NCBI RefSeq assembly: GCF_030412785.1
Contig: NZ_CP125296.1
Location: 1 to 64,000 of the forward strand
Length of the DNA: 64,000 nucleotides
Direction: 5' to 3'
Source of the DNA: Paraburkholderia sabiae
GTDB taxonomy: Bacteria > Pseudomonadota > Gammaproteobacteria > Burkholderiales > Burkholderiaceae
Below, piece after piece: positions 1 through 8,671 of this stretch; the stretch's first letter is position 1; the number at the start of each line of letters is the position of its first letter. The notes under the pieces are model-generated. The model was not told the DNA's origin, ran no database searches, and was given only the letters and a program-made list of their open reading frames with translations. The position numbers and the translations under genes are program-made.

Positions 1-3000
1 ATGAATGCGCCCGATCGAGCCGTTTCGTCCGAAGTATCCGAGCTATCCGAACTATCCAGCGTCACGCTGGAGGACAAGTACACGCTGGAAAAAGGCCGCG
101 TGTACATCAGCGGCACGCAGGCGCTGGTGCGTCTGCCGATGCTGCAAAAGGCGCGCGATCTCAAGGCGGGCCTGAACACGGCGGGCTTCATTTCCGGCTA
201 TCGCGGCTCGCCGCTCGGCGCGCTCGATCAGTCGCTGTGGAAAGCGAAAAAGCATCTGCAGGCCAACGACGTCGTCTTTCAGCCGGGCGTCAACGAAGAC
301 CTCGCCGCGACGGCCGTCTGGGGCACGCAGCAGATCAACCTGTGGCCGGGCGCGACGCGCGACGGCGTGTTCGGCATGTGGTACGGCAAAGGCCCGGGCG
401 TCGACCGCACAGGCGACGTGTTCAAGCACGCGAACTCCGCGGGGAGCGACGCGCGCGGCGGCGTGCTCGTGCTGGCGGGCGACGATCACGCGGCGAAGTC
501 GTCGTCGGTTGCGCATCAGTCGGAGCACGCGTTTATCGCGGCGGGCATTCCCGTGCTGTATCCCGCGAACGTGCAGGAGTATCTCGACTACGGCCTGCAC
601 GGCTGGGCGATGAGTCGCTACTCGGGCCTGTGGGTCGCGATGAAGTGCGTGACGGACGTGATCGAATCGACGGCATCGATCGATCTCGATCCCGACCGCG
701 TCGAAATCGTCACGCCGACCGACTACGCGATGCCCGAAGGCGGCCTAAATATCCGCTGGCCCGACTCGCCGCTCGCGCAGGAAGCGCGGCTGCTCGACGA
801 GAAGTGGTACGCGGCGCTCGCCTATATCCGCGCGAACAAGCTGAACCGCGTCGTGATCGATTCCGACAAGCCGCGCTTCGGCATTATCACTGCGGGCAAG
901 GCGTATCTCGACGTGCGTCAGGCGCTGAGCGATCTCGGTCTCGACGACGAGACCTGCGCGAAGATCGGTCTGCGCGTGCTGAAGGTGGGCTGCGTGTGGC
1001 CGCTCGATGCGCAGGACGCGCGCGCATTCGCGACGGGTCTGGAAGAGATTCTCGTCGTCGAAGAAAAGCGCCAGATTCTCGAATATGCGCTGAAGGAAGA
1101 GCTGTACAACTGGCGCGAGGACGTGCGCCCGAAGATCTACGGCAAGTTCGACGAACGCGACAACGAAGGCGGCGAATGGTCGGTGCCGCGCGGCGACTGG
1201 CTGCTGCCCGCGCATTACGAACTGTCGCCCGCGCTGATCGCGAAGGCGATCGCGCGCCGCCTCGCGCGCGCCGATCTGCCCGAAGACGTGCGCGCACGCA
1301 TGCTCGCGCGCGTCGCGATCATCGAGGCGAAAGAGCGCGAAGCGGCGAAGCCGCGCGTCGCCGTCGAGCGCAAGCCGTGGTTCTGCTCGGGCTGTCCGCA
1401 CAACACGTCGACGAACGTGCCGGAAGGTTCGCGCGCGCTCGCGGGTATCGGTTGTCACTACATGTCGATGTGGATGGACCGCAAGACGGAGACGTTCAGC
1501 CAGATGGGCGGCGAAGGCGTCGCGTGGATTGGCCAGATGCATTTTTCCGGTGACAAGCACGTGTTCGTGAATCTCGGCGACGGCACGTATTTCCATTCGG
1601 GTCTGCTCGCGATTCGCGCGGCCATCGCGGCGAACGCCAACATCACGTACAAGGTTCTCTACAACGACGCCGTCGCGATGACGGGCGGCCAGCCCGTCGA
1701 CGGCGTGCTGACCGTGCCGCAGATCGCGCATCAGGTGCATGCGGAAGGCGCGAAACGCATCGTCATTGTCACCGACGAGCCTGAGAAGTATCACTCGGGC
1801 ATCGTGCTGCCGAATGGTGTCGACGTGCATCATCGCGATCAGCTGGATACCGTTCAGCGCACGCTGCGCGACATGCCCGGCACCACCGTGCTGATCTATG
1901 ACCAGACGTGCGCAACGGAGAAGCGCCGCCGTCGCAAGCGCGGCACGTATCCCGATCCGGCGCGCCGCGCGTTCATCAACGACGCCGTGTGCGAAGGCTG
2001 CGGCGATTGCTCGGTGAAATCGAACTGCCTGTCCGTCGAGCCGCTCGATACGCCGCTCGGCACGAAGCGCAAGATCAATCAGTCGTCGTGCAACAAGGAT
2101 TTTTCGTGCGTGAACGGCTTCTGTCCGAGCTTCGTCACGGCGGAAGGGGCGCAGCTTCGTAAGCCTAAAGCTGCCAGCGGCGATAAGAGCGCAGGCAAGC
2201 CGGATTTCGACGCGCTGCCGATGCCTTCGCTGCCCGCGCTCGCCAAACCGTACGGCATTCTCGTGACGGGCGTCGGCGGAACGGGTGTCGTGACGATCGG
2301 CGGACTGATCGGCATGGCGGCGCATATCGAGCGCAAGGGCGTCACCGTGCTCGACATGGCGGGCCTCGCGCAGAAAGGCGGCGCAGTGCTGAGCCACGTG
2401 CAGCTCGCGTCCGCACCCGACGCGCTGCATGCGACGCGCATCGCGACGGGCGAAGCGCGGCTCGTGATCGGCTGCGATGCGATCGTGTCGGCATCGAACG
2501 ATGTGCTGTCGCGCACGCAGCACGGCGTGACGGTGGCCGCGATCAACAGCGGCGCGACGCCGACAGCCGAGTTCGTCAAAAACCCGAAGTGGACTTTCCC
2601 CGGCACGCAGACGGAAGCGGAACTGCGCGACAGCATCGGCGAAGGATGCGCGTTCATCGATGCCAACGCGCTCGCGCTGACGCTGCTCGGCGACACGATC
2701 TACAGCAATCCGCTGCTGCTGGGTTTTGCGTGGCAAAAGGGCTGGCTGCCGCTACAGCTGTCGAGCCTGCTGCGCGCGATCGAACTGAACGCCGTGGCCG
2801 TCGAGAAGAATCAGCAGGCGTTCAACTGGGGCCGCTACATCGCGCAGCATGGCGACGCCGCCGTTCGCGCGCTCGTCAAACCGGCTGCCGCGCCGCAGGC
2901 GATCGTCATGCAGATGCCCGAGTCGCTCGACAAGCTGATCGCGTCGCGCGAAGTGCTGCTGACGGCTTATCAGAATGACGCGTATGCGCGGCGTTATCGG

Positions 3001-3594
3001 CGGGTTGTCGACGGGATTCGCGCGAAGGAAATGGAAATCGGCGGGCATTCGAAGCTGCCGCTGACGCGCGCCGTCGCGACGAATCTCGCGAAGCTGATGG
3101 CGTACAAGGACGAGTACGAAGTCGCGCGCCTTTACGCCGATCCCGCTTATCTGGAGAAATTGCGTCAGCAGTTCGAGGGCGAACCGGGCCGCGATTACAA
3201 GCTGAGCTTCTACCTCGCGCCGCCGATGTTCGCGAAGCGCGACGAACGCGGACATCTGCAGAAGAAGCGTTTCGGTCCGTGGATGCTGTCCGCGTTCCGT
3301 GTTCTCGCACGCATGAAAGGACTGCGCGGCACGGCGCTCGACGTGTTCGGTAAAACGGCCGAGCGTCGTGGCGAGCGGCAACTGATTGCGGACTACATCG
3401 CGCTCGTCGACGAGTTTTGCGCGACGCTCGATTTCGAACGTCTGCCCGTGGCGCTGCAACTGGCCAGCCTGCCCGACGATATCCGCGGCTTCGGCCACGT
3501 GAAGGAGCGCAATCTGCTGGCAGCGGCGACGAAGAAGGAACGGCTGGTCGGCGAGTACCGGAAAACGCCGGAGCAACTGACAGCAAGCGCGTGA
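1..3594 (+). CDS. Indolepyruvate:ferredoxin oxidoreductase, fused subunits
   Basis: A 1197-residue cytoplasmic enzyme that would oxidatively decarboxylate aryl-pyruvates from aromatic amino acid transamination to aryl-acetyl-CoA, passing electrons to ferredoxin. The N-terminal half is the thiamine-diphosphate part, with the conserved 'FCSGCPHNTST' stretch near residue 460. Iron-sulfur cysteines follow at about 663-705 ('CEGCGDCSVKSNC', 'CNKDFSCVNGFC'). The C-terminal part from about residue 750 is the pyruvate/ketoisovalerate oxidoreductase gamma-type domain with 'GVGGTGVVTIGG'. Length fits the fused proteobacterial form. The ATG is the first base of the window, so the upstream promoter and any earlier start cannot be seen. 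A strong hairpin pair follows the stop, so this looks like a single transcription unit. Confidence 0.93.
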   Translation: MNAPDRAVSSEVSELSELSSVTLEDKYTLEKGRVYISGTQALVRLPMLQKARDLKAGLNTAGFISGYRGSPLGALDQSLWKAKKHLQANDVVFQPGVNEDLAATAVWGTQQINLWPGATRDGVFGMWYGKGPGVDRTGDVFKHANSAGSDARGGVLVLAGDDHAAKSSSVAHQSEHAFIAAGIPVLYPANVQEYLDYGLHGWAMSRYSGLWVAMKCVTDVIESTASIDLDPDRVEIVTPTDYAMPEGGLNIRWPDSPLAQEARLLDEKWYAALAYIRANKLNRVVIDSDKPRFGIITAGKAYLDVRQALSDLGLDDETCAKIGLRVLKVGCVWPLDAQDARAFATGLEEILVVEEKRQILEYALKEELYNWREDVRPKIYGKFDERDNEGGEWSVPRGDWLLPAHYELSPALIAKAIARRLARADLPEDVRARMLARVAIIEAKEREAAKPRVAVERKPWFCSGCPHNTSTNVPEGSRALAGIGCHYMSMWMDRKTETFSQMGGEGVAWIGQMHFSGDKHVFVNLGDGTYFHSGLLAIRAAIAANANITYKVLYNDAVAMTGGQPVDGVLTVPQIAHQVHAEGAKRIVIVTDEPEKYHSGIVLPNGVDVHHRDQLDTVQRTLRDMPGTTVLIYDQTCATEKRRRRKRGTYPDPARRAFINDAVCEGCGDCSVKSNCLSVEPLDTPLGTKRKINQSSCNKDFSCVNGFCPSFVTAEGAQLRKPKAASGDKSAGKPDFDALPMPSLPALAKPYGILVTGVGGTGVVTIGGLIGMAAHIERKGVTVLDMAGLAQKGGAVLSHVQLASAPDALHATRIATGEARLVIGCDAIVSASNDVLSRTQHGVTVAAINSGATPTAEFVKNPKWTFPGTQTEAELRDSIGEGCAFIDANALALTLLGDTIYSNPLLLGFAWQKGWLPLQLSSLLRAIELNAVAVEKNQQAFNWGRYIAQHGDAAVRALVKPAAAPQAIVMQMPESLDKLIASREVLLTAYQNDAYARRYRRVVDGIRAKEMEIGGHSKLPLTRAVATNLAKLMAYKDEYEVARLYADPAYLEKLRQQFEGEPGRDYKLSFYLAPPMFAKRDERGHLQKKRFGPWMLSAFRVLARMKGLRGTALDVFGKTAERRGERQLIADYIALVDEFCATLDFERLPVALQLASLPDDIRGFGHVKERNLLAAATKKERLVGEYRKTPEQLTASA

Positions 3595-3606
3595 CGTAAG
3601 TTGAAT

Positions 3607-3669
3607 GACTTCCGGCTTCGGAAGTCGAACCGGAGTGGGTTGCTTAACGGGCAGCCGCTCCGGTTTTTT
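3607..3669 (+). terminator. Double-hairpin terminator after the oxidoreductase gene
   Basis: Two hairpins lie just after the stop codon. The first is a perfect 8-bp stem at 3607-3614/3619-3626 with a GCTT loop. The second has an 8-bp outer stem at 3628-3635/3658-3665, AACCGGAG against CTCCGGTT, with additional inner pairing, and runs into TTTTTT at 3664-3669. The second has the form of a Rho-independent terminator for the oxidoreductase transcript. Confidence 0.8.
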
Positions 3670-3698
3670 GCGTTTACACGCGCTTCGCGAGGTGCAGC

Positions 3699-3842
3699 AT
3701 GTTTCGATTGGGCCTGATCGGTTTGCTGGCTTGCGTGATCGCAGGCTGTTCGGCGATGAGCCAGCCGACGGTAGCGGGACGTACGGAAACGCCTTCGTGC
3801 AGCACGCCGGGCCACTTCTGCGAGACGTTCTTCGGCCCTTAA
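3699..3842 (+). CDS. Small lipoprotein, 47 residues
   Basis: An ATG at 3699 opens a 47-residue frame ending in TAA at 3840-3842. The N-terminus MFRLGLIGLLACVIAGC is a textbook lipoprotein signal: a basic residue, a hydrophobic stretch and the lipobox V-I-A-G-C with Cys17 as the lipidated residue. The mature part is only about 31 residues and carries two more cysteines (34 and 41), which could form a disulfide in the periplasm. The upstream GAGGTGC is a weak ribosome site. It lies between a terminator and a small RNA gene on the other strand. The family resembles entericidin-like or other small Burkholderia lipoproteins only in size, so no function is assigned. Confidence 0.62.
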   Translation: MFRLGLIGLLACVIAGCSAMSQPTVAGRTETPSCSTPGHFCETFFGP

Positions 3843-3872
3843 AACAGCCGTTCGCGCAAAAACCGAGGGGAC

Positions 3873-3937
3873 AAAAAGAAAAGCCCACCAAGGCGGCGGG
3901 CTGAATCCATATCAAGAGGAGACATGGAGGAGACAGT
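3873..3937 (-). ncRNA. Candidate small regulatory RNA with two anti-Shine-Dalgarno repeats
   Basis: On the minus strand a near-consensus promoter is followed by about 65 nt with no coding potential. The transcript would start near 3937 and contain two copies of TGTCTCCTC in an 11-nt tandem (3935-3927 and 3924-3916); both are complementary to Shine-Dalgarno sequence. It ends in an 8-bp terminator stem (3902-3895 with 3889-3882, one G-U pair, GCCTT loop) followed by TTTTCTTTTT at 3882-3873. Single-stranded C/U-rich seeds ahead of a U-tailed hairpin are the usual form of an Hfq-dependent sRNA. Anti-SD sRNAs are reported in Burkholderiales (NcS27 of B. cenocepacia comes to mind), but identity with any named family was not checked. 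Confidence 0.75.
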
Positions 3938-3941
3938 TCTA

Positions 3942-3969
3942 AGTATAAACCCCTATCTCAATAATGCAA
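3942..3969 (-). promoter_or_regulatory. Sigma-70 promoter of the small RNA
   Basis: Read on the minus strand, TTGCAT (3969-3964) and TATACT (3947-3942) are separated by 16 bases. The -10 box matches the consensus at five of six positions. The predicted start, about 5-6 bases below the -10 box, leaves almost no leader before the first anti-SD motif. Confidence 0.7.
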
Positions 3970-4108
3970 GCGCGACGTGTCGCAACAGCAACATCGATTC
4001 GCCGCTCATCCTTCCGAAACCCGCCCACGCCTATCCCGAGCGGCTCCCCGCCTGCTTTCCGCCGTGTTGCATCCAGACAACGCTTTCCAATTCTTCCTGG
4101 GGTAAGTA

Positions 4109-4137
4109 TTGAATTCGCATATGCGAATCATTCTTAT
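4109..4137 (+). promoter_or_regulatory. Promoter with overlapping Fur-box-like site for the TonB-dependent receptor
   Basis: TTGAAT (4109-4114) and TCTTAT (4132-4137) are spaced 17 bases apart. The 19 bases at 4117-4135 match the Fur consensus GATAATGATAATCATTATC at 12 positions, including ATCATT, and cover the spacer and most of the -10. A perfect 16-bp palindrome, ATTCGCATATGCGAAT, lies at 4113-4128. Iron repression through Fur is the expected logic. The match is weaker than that of the second site at 8672. Confidence 0.6.
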
Positions 4138-4257
4138 TTGAATAAAATCCCCCAACCCGCCTGCATCCGTCCTTGCGACGACCGCTTCGCGCCAACAACA
4201 AGTAGCTGACGTCCGCCGTCACTCCCAAAAACAGTTACACCTCAGGGACTGGTCAAT

Positions 4258-6471
4258 ATGCCCACCACCGATTCGTCGCGCCCGCGCGTGCGGCCGCTGC
4301 CTGCCGCTGTCCGTCATCTCTTTGCCTGCGCAGCCGTGCCGCTGACGATGGGTTTCGCCGTCACCGCTCACGCACAGTCCGATGCCGCGCCGTCGAATGG
4401 CGCCGCTGCGAACACGCTGCCCGCCGTCAAGGTGCAAGGCACGGCCGACACGCTGCCCGGCGATTTCGCGCCGACCTATTCGGGCGGTCAGATCGCGCGC
4501 GGCGGGCAGTTCGGCGTGCTCGGCAACCAGAAGCTCAGCGACGTGCCGTTCAGCATGACCAGCTACACGTCGAAGGCGATCGAAGACTCGCAGGCGCAGT
4601 CGGTCGGCGATCTGCTCGCGCACGATCCCGCTGTGCGTCCCGCTTACGGCTTCGGCAACTTTTCGGAAGTGTTCGTGATTCGCGGCTTCCAGCTGAACGG
4701 CGACGACGTGTCGCTGAACGGTCTGTACGGCATCACGCCGCGCCAGCTCGTCTCCGTCGACGTGCTCGAACGCGTCGATGTGTTCAAGGGCGCGAATGCC
4801 TTCCTGAACGGCGCATCGCCGACGGGCTCGTCGATCGGCGGCGGCATCAATCTCGAACTCAAGCGTGCCGACGACAAACCGCTCACGCGCGTGACCGTCG
4901 ACGGCAGCGCATCCGGCCAGATCGGCACGCATGTGGACGTGGGCCGCCGCTTCGGCAGCGAAGGCCAGTTCGGTATTCGTGTGAACGGTTCGATCGACGG
5001 CGGCGAAACCAGCATCGACGACGAATTCCGCCACAACCAGACGACGGCCGTTTCGCTCGACTGGCGCGGCGACAAGCTGCGTCTGTACGGCGACTTCCTG
5101 TATCAGCGCAAGAACATCGACCAGGGCCGCTCGACCGTTTCCGTGACGGGCGACATCGTCCCCGAACCGCCGTCGGCCACGCACAACTTCGCGCAGCCGT
5201 GGACGCAGAGCACGCTCGAAGACACGGTCGGCATCCTGCGCGCCGAGTACGACTTCCTGCCGGGCTGGACGGCCTACGCGAGCGGCGGCGTGCATCGCTC
5301 GCACGAAGACGGCACGTATTCGTCGCCGACGTTCAATGCGGTGACGGGCACGACGGCGTCGCGCGGCGACATCCTGCGCACGACCAACGCGCAATCGGCG
5401 GAAGTCGGCGTGCGCGGGCGCTTCGCGACGGGCCCTGTGACGCATATGGTGTCGGCGGGCGCGGCGATCACGAGCCTCGTCGATCGCGAAGCGTTCGCCT
5501 TCAGCACCTCCTTCCCGACCAGCCTGTACGGCGGCGGCATCGTGCCCGAGCCGGCGACGAACGGCTTCGTCGCCGGCAGCTTCTCGGATCCCGGCCTCGC
5601 GGATCATATCCTGACGCGCAGCGTCGCCCTGTCCGACACGCTCGGATTCCTGAACGACCGCGTGCTGTTCACGATCGGCGCGCGTCACCAGCAGCTGCAT
5701 CAGAACAACTACACGGTCGGCACGGACCAGATTTCGAGCACGTTCGACCAGTCGATCAACACGCCGATCTTCGGTCTCGTCGTGAAGCCGACCAACGAGA
5801 TCTCGCTGTTCGCGAACCGCGCGGAATCGCTCGCTGCGGGTCAGACGGCGCCGTTCGGCGCGGCCAACGTCGGCCAGACGTTGTCGCCGCGCCGCTCGAA
5901 GCAATACGAAGTGGGCGCGAAGTACGACACGAACCACTTCGGCGGCGAACTCGCGCTGTTCCAGATCGAGCAGCCGACGGCCTACACGGACAGCACGACC
6001 AACGTGTTCGGCACGAACGGCACGCAGCGTCATCGCGGGATCGAGTTGTCGGTGTATGGCGAGCCGGTCAAGGGCGTGCGCGTGCTGGCGGGCGCGACGC
6101 TGCTCAACGCGAAGCAGCTCGACACGAACGGCGGTCTGACGGACGGCTATCGTCCGATCGGCGTGCCGTCGTATCTGTTCAATCTGGGCGGCGAATACGA
6201 TCTGCCGTGGGTGCAGGGCCTGACGTTCACGGCTGCCTGGATCCACACGGGCAACCAGTACCTGGACGCAGCGAACAAGCTGTCGATTCCGGCCTGGGAC
6301 CGCTTCGATCTCGGCGCGCGCTACACGACCAGCGTGCTCAAGCACACGACGACGTTCCGCGCGACCGTCGAGAACGTGACCAACAAGGCCTACTGGTCGT
6401 CGACGACGGGCGCTTACCTGACTCAGGGCAAGCCGCGCACGTTCCTGATGTCGTTGACCACGGACTTCTGA
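4258..6471 (+). CDS. TonB-dependent siderophore receptor
   Basis: A 737-residue outer-membrane ferric-siderophore receptor. A signal peptide ends at A-H-A39/Q40. The plug domain spans about 60-190, with 'NFSEVFVIRGF' near residue 145, and is followed by a 22-strand type barrel ending in the canonical C-terminal Phe ('SLTTDF'). The N-terminus has no long secretin/TonB short N-terminal signalling domain, so it is probably a plain transporter and not a FecA-type transducer. The start at 4258 precedes the signal peptide directly. A Fur-like site lies about 120 bases upstream. The 3' end overlaps the convergent PepSY gene by 49 bases, and the ferric-reductase-like membrane operon opposite supports an iron role. 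The siderophore is not evident; the sequence resembles the FhuE/FoxA/Bfr group only in general. Confidence 0.9.
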   Translation: MPTTDSSRPRVRPLPAAVRHLFACAAVPLTMGFAVTAHAQSDAAPSNGAAANTLPAVKVQGTADTLPGDFAPTYSGGQIARGGQFGVLGNQKLSDVPFSMTSYTSKAIEDSQAQSVGDLLAHDPAVRPAYGFGNFSEVFVIRGFQLNGDDVSLNGLYGITPRQLVSVDVLERVDVFKGANAFLNGASPTGSSIGGGINLELKRADDKPLTRVTVDGSASGQIGTHVDVGRRFGSEGQFGIRVNGSIDGGETSIDDEFRHNQTTAVSLDWRGDKLRLYGDFLYQRKNIDQGRSTVSVTGDIVPEPPSATHNFAQPWTQSTLEDTVGILRAEYDFLPGWTAYASGGVHRSHEDGTYSSPTFNAVTGTTASRGDILRTTNAQSAEVGVRGRFATGPVTHMVSAGAAITSLVDREAFAFSTSFPTSLYGGGIVPEPATNGFVAGSFSDPGLADHILTRSVALSDTLGFLNDRVLFTIGARHQQLHQNNYTVGTDQISSTFDQSINTPIFGLVVKPTNEISLFANRAESLAAGQTAPFGAANVGQTLSPRRSKQYEVGAKYDTNHFGGELALFQIEQPTAYTDSTTNVFGTNGTQRHRGIELSVYGEPVKGVRVLAGATLLNAKQLDTNGGLTDGYRPIGVPSYLFNLGGEYDLPWVQGLTFTAAWIHTGNQYLDAANKLSIPAWDRFDLGARYTTSVLKHTTTFRATVENVTNKAYWSSTTGAYLTQGKPRTFLMSLTTDF

Positions 6472-8057
6472 CGCGAGCGGTCGAACCAGACGCTGTCGGT
6501 GCGCCCCATCGACACGCGTCTGGCCGTCGCGCGCCACATCCACGCGTAGCACGCGGCGCCCAGCGTCGCGACGATATCGACGGCAAGCGCGCCTTCGCTG
6601 CCGCCCGCCCACCCGTTCGTCGACGGAAAGAGCCAGCCGGCGAGGCTCGTCAGCGGCAACGCAAGCGTCGTCAACGTAGCGAGCATCAACAGTTCGACGG
6701 CTGCGCGCGGCGCGCCGCGCACGAACGCCCACGCGATGCACGCGAGAAACACCGTGTAGTAGATCGACGCGTGCCACGCGTGCATATCGGCGACATGGCC
6801 GTTTAGCCACTTCGCGGCCACGAGGCTCAACGCAATGCCGTTGATGCAGCCCAGCGCCACGCCCACCGTCAGCGACGCCAGAAAATACGCCGACCGCCGC
6901 TGCGCGACGCTCTGGTTCTCCGCGCGCTGCGTCTTGCGCCGACTCTCGATCCACAGCAGATTGCCCGAATAGAACAGGAACGCGCCTGCGAGCCCGAGCA
7001 GGAAGTAGCCCCATTGAATCGGCGCACCGCCGTAGCTGCCGAAATGCAGCGCGTAGATTGCGCTCGTCGTTGCTGACCAGTTGTCGCCGTTGCCGTCGCC
7101 GGGCAGGAACTTGCGGTTCACGAACTCGCCGCTCACCGGGTCCATCAGCGCGAAGCCGCCGCTGCGCGCGAGGTAATGCGGATCGTCGCCGCGCACGAAT
7201 ACCGTCGCGCCGGGCTGTCCCGCGCGCCGCCATGTCAACTCTTCCGGCTCGAAGCCGGGTGCCTGCGCCCGCACCTTGTCGATCAGTGCGACGGGCGCGA
7301 GCAGTGTCGACGCGTCCTCATCGGGCCTGGCGGGCGCTTTGCCGAAGAACGGATTCTGCGCGACGAGCATCGGTTGCAGCTTGCCGTCGTAGATCAGCTT
7401 GTCCTGCGCGCTGTAGATGTAATCGTGCAAGCCGAAGCCCACCACCGACAGCGCCATCACCAGATGAAACGGCAGACTCAGAATGCCGACCACATTGTGC
7501 GCGTCGAGCCACATCCGCTTCAGGTTCTTGCCGATGCGCAGCACGAACAGATCCTTGATGAGCGTCGGCAGCAGCACGATCACGCCCGACACCAGCGCCA
7601 GCCCGTACAGCAGCGACACCACGCCCATCACGCCCATGCCGACGTTGAAGCCGCCCGGCACGCCCGCCGTCATGTGCAGCACGTTGACGAACTGCGCGAC
7701 ATCGGACGGATGAGTGGTTTCGACGTGAAGCTGGCCGTTCGCATCGAACGTGGCCGTCGCGCGCTCTGTGCGGCCGTGCGTCGGCCATGTGAGCCACGCG
7801 TGATCGCGGTCGTGAAAACGCAGCGACAGCATCTTGCGCGCATCGGGTTGCGTCGCGAGCACCTGCTCGATCAGCTTCGGCGAATCGTCGACGCGAATCA
7901 GCTGACCGACGCGCGCGGGCGGCGTCGTCCAGTCGATCAGCTGATCCTTGAACATCGTGATCGCGCCCGCGTAGAAACAGATGAACAGCGCGAGACCGCA
8001 GATCACGCCCGTCCACGTATGCACGGTCTTGTAGACGCGTAGGAGATCGGTACGCAT
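6423..8057 (-). CDS. PepSY-associated membrane protein (siderophore-iron reductase-like)
   Basis: A 544-residue inner-membrane protein of the PepSY-associated TM helix family, whose members often sit beside TonB receptors and are thought to reduce ferric siderophores. Membrane segments include residues about 12-36 ('VHTWTGVICGLALFICFYAG'), a conserved-histidine pair near 'WLDAHNVVGILSLPFH', and four to five helices in the C-terminal third. Conserved His in the first and later helices could bind haem. The start at 8057 gives MRTDLLRVYKTVHTW; an upstream extension in the same frame lacks family sequence. It starts four bases below the previous gene's stop, making it the last gene of a Fur-linked operon, and its 3' end runs into the receptor gene. 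Confidence 0.82.
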   Translation of the reverse strand: MRTDLLRVYKTVHTWTGVICGLALFICFYAGAITMFKDQLIDWTTPPARVGQLIRVDDSPKLIEQVLATQPDARKMLSLRFHDRDHAWLTWPTHGRTERATATFDANGQLHVETTHPSDVAQFVNVLHMTAGVPGGFNVGMGVMGVVSLLYGLALVSGVIVLLPTLIKDLFVLRIGKNLKRMWLDAHNVVGILSLPFHLVMALSVVGFGLHDYIYSAQDKLIYDGKLQPMLVAQNPFFGKAPARPDEDASTLLAPVALIDKVRAQAPGFEPEELTWRRAGQPGATVFVRGDDPHYLARSGGFALMDPVSGEFVNRKFLPGDGNGDNWSATTSAIYALHFGSYGGAPIQWGYFLLGLAGAFLFYSGNLLWIESRRKTQRAENQSVAQRRSAYFLASLTVGVALGCINGIALSLVAAKWLNGHVADMHAWHASIYYTVFLACIAWAFVRGAPRAAVELLMLATLTTLALPLTSLAGWLFPSTNGWAGGSEGALAVDIVATLGAACYAWMWRATARRVSMGRTDSVWFDRSRQKSVVNDIRNVRGLP

Positions 8058-8061
8058 GGAA

Positions 8062-8376
8062 TTACTTGCAGATTTCGAAGAGCGCCAGCGTCGCGAGACT
8101 CGCGGCGCCAAGCCAGAGCCACGCGAGCAGGCCGCTGCGGAACAGATACGCGACGGAGAAAATGCCCGTCCAGACGAGCGGCACGAACAGCATCGCGGTT
8201 TCGGCTTTAGCGGCGTCGATGCTCGCGCTCGGCGCAAGCCGCACGAGCAGCCCGCTCAACGCGAGCGCAACGATAAATCCGCAGATCACACCCGCCGACG
8301 TCTTGCCGATCCAGTGGCCTTCCACTTTCGCTTTCTTCGCTGCGTCGCGGGTTGGGTCCCGGGTTGCATCGCTCAT
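8062..8376 (-). CDS. Small iron-uptake-associated membrane protein (DUF3649-like)
   Basis: A 104-residue protein with a charged N-terminus, then 'GHWIGKTSAGVICGFIVALALSG' as helix 1 (split here by sense) and two further helices around 'LFVPLVWTGIFSVAYLFRSG' and 'AWLWLGAASLATLALF'. The order W-IGKT-helix, then FRSG-L-AWLWLG, is what I recall for DUF3649 proteins of TonB-receptor/PepSY loci; the family name is from memory and unverified. The start codon overlaps the stop of the upstream gene as ATGA, so the two are translationally coupled, and the PepSY gene follows after four bases. It probably acts with the PepSY protein in the inner membrane. Confidence 0.7.
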   Translation of the reverse strand: MSDATRDPTRDAAKKAKVEGHWIGKTSAGVICGFIVALALSGLLVRLAPSASIDAAKAETAMLFVPLVWTGIFSVAYLFRSGLLAWLWLGAASLATLALFEICK

Positions 8377-8645
8377 CGTGCCGTTCCCGCCGCGCGTCGA
8401 CGCAGAGCCGCGACGAATGGAAACGCGACGAAGCTCGCCATCAAGGTCGTAACGACGATGGAGAGCGTCGAAGCCAGATGTCCCGAAGTGACGCCGGGAA
8501 TCACTGCGGCTATAAGCGCAACGAGCGACGCGCGTCGGCTGAAGCGTGGCCACAGTGGCGCGGCGCGCCATTGCTGACCCGGCGATCCGAGATAAAAGAA
8601 AAGCGCGCTGACGAACGCGAGCGCAACCGGCAAGAACTCGCGCAT
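8373..8645 (-). CDS. Small membrane protein, first gene of the Fur-linked operon (DUF3325-like)
   Basis: A 90-residue protein with helices at about 4-20 ('LPVALAFVSALFFYLGS'), 38-60 and 62-82 and a basic C-terminus. The 'YLGSPGQQ' stretch after helix 1 is like the short iron-uptake membrane proteins (DUF3325) that pair with DUF3649 and PepSY genes, but this rests mainly on context. It is the promoter-proximal gene of the three-gene operon and has a strong Fur box 27-45 bases upstream of its ATG. Its stop overlaps the next start as ATGA. Confidence 0.65.
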   Translation of the reverse strand: MREFLPVALAFVSALFFYLGSPGQQWRAAPLWPRFSRRASLVALIAAVIPGVTSGHLASTLSIVVTTLMASFVAFPFVAALRRRAAGTAR

Positions 8646-8671
8646 AGGCGGAACGCTGGACGATAGAATGT

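Noticed and set aside
745-2736. A 663-codon minus-strand frame
   Set aside because: Opposite the oxidoreductase gene; shadow frame.
3924-4112. A 62-codon plus-strand frame with an excellent ribosome site
   Set aside because: The 'ribosome site' is the complement of the sRNA anti-SD repeats, and the protein has no recognisable composition or neighbours.
4138-4257. Possible cobalamin riboswitch in the receptor leader
   Set aside because: The leader is only about 115 bases, has no B12-box-like sequence, and a Fur-like site explains regulation.
4219-7233. A 1004-codon minus-strand frame
   Set aside because: It is antisense to the TonB receptor and in another frame of the PepSY gene; composition is Arg/Ala-rich as expected of a GC-rich shadow frame.
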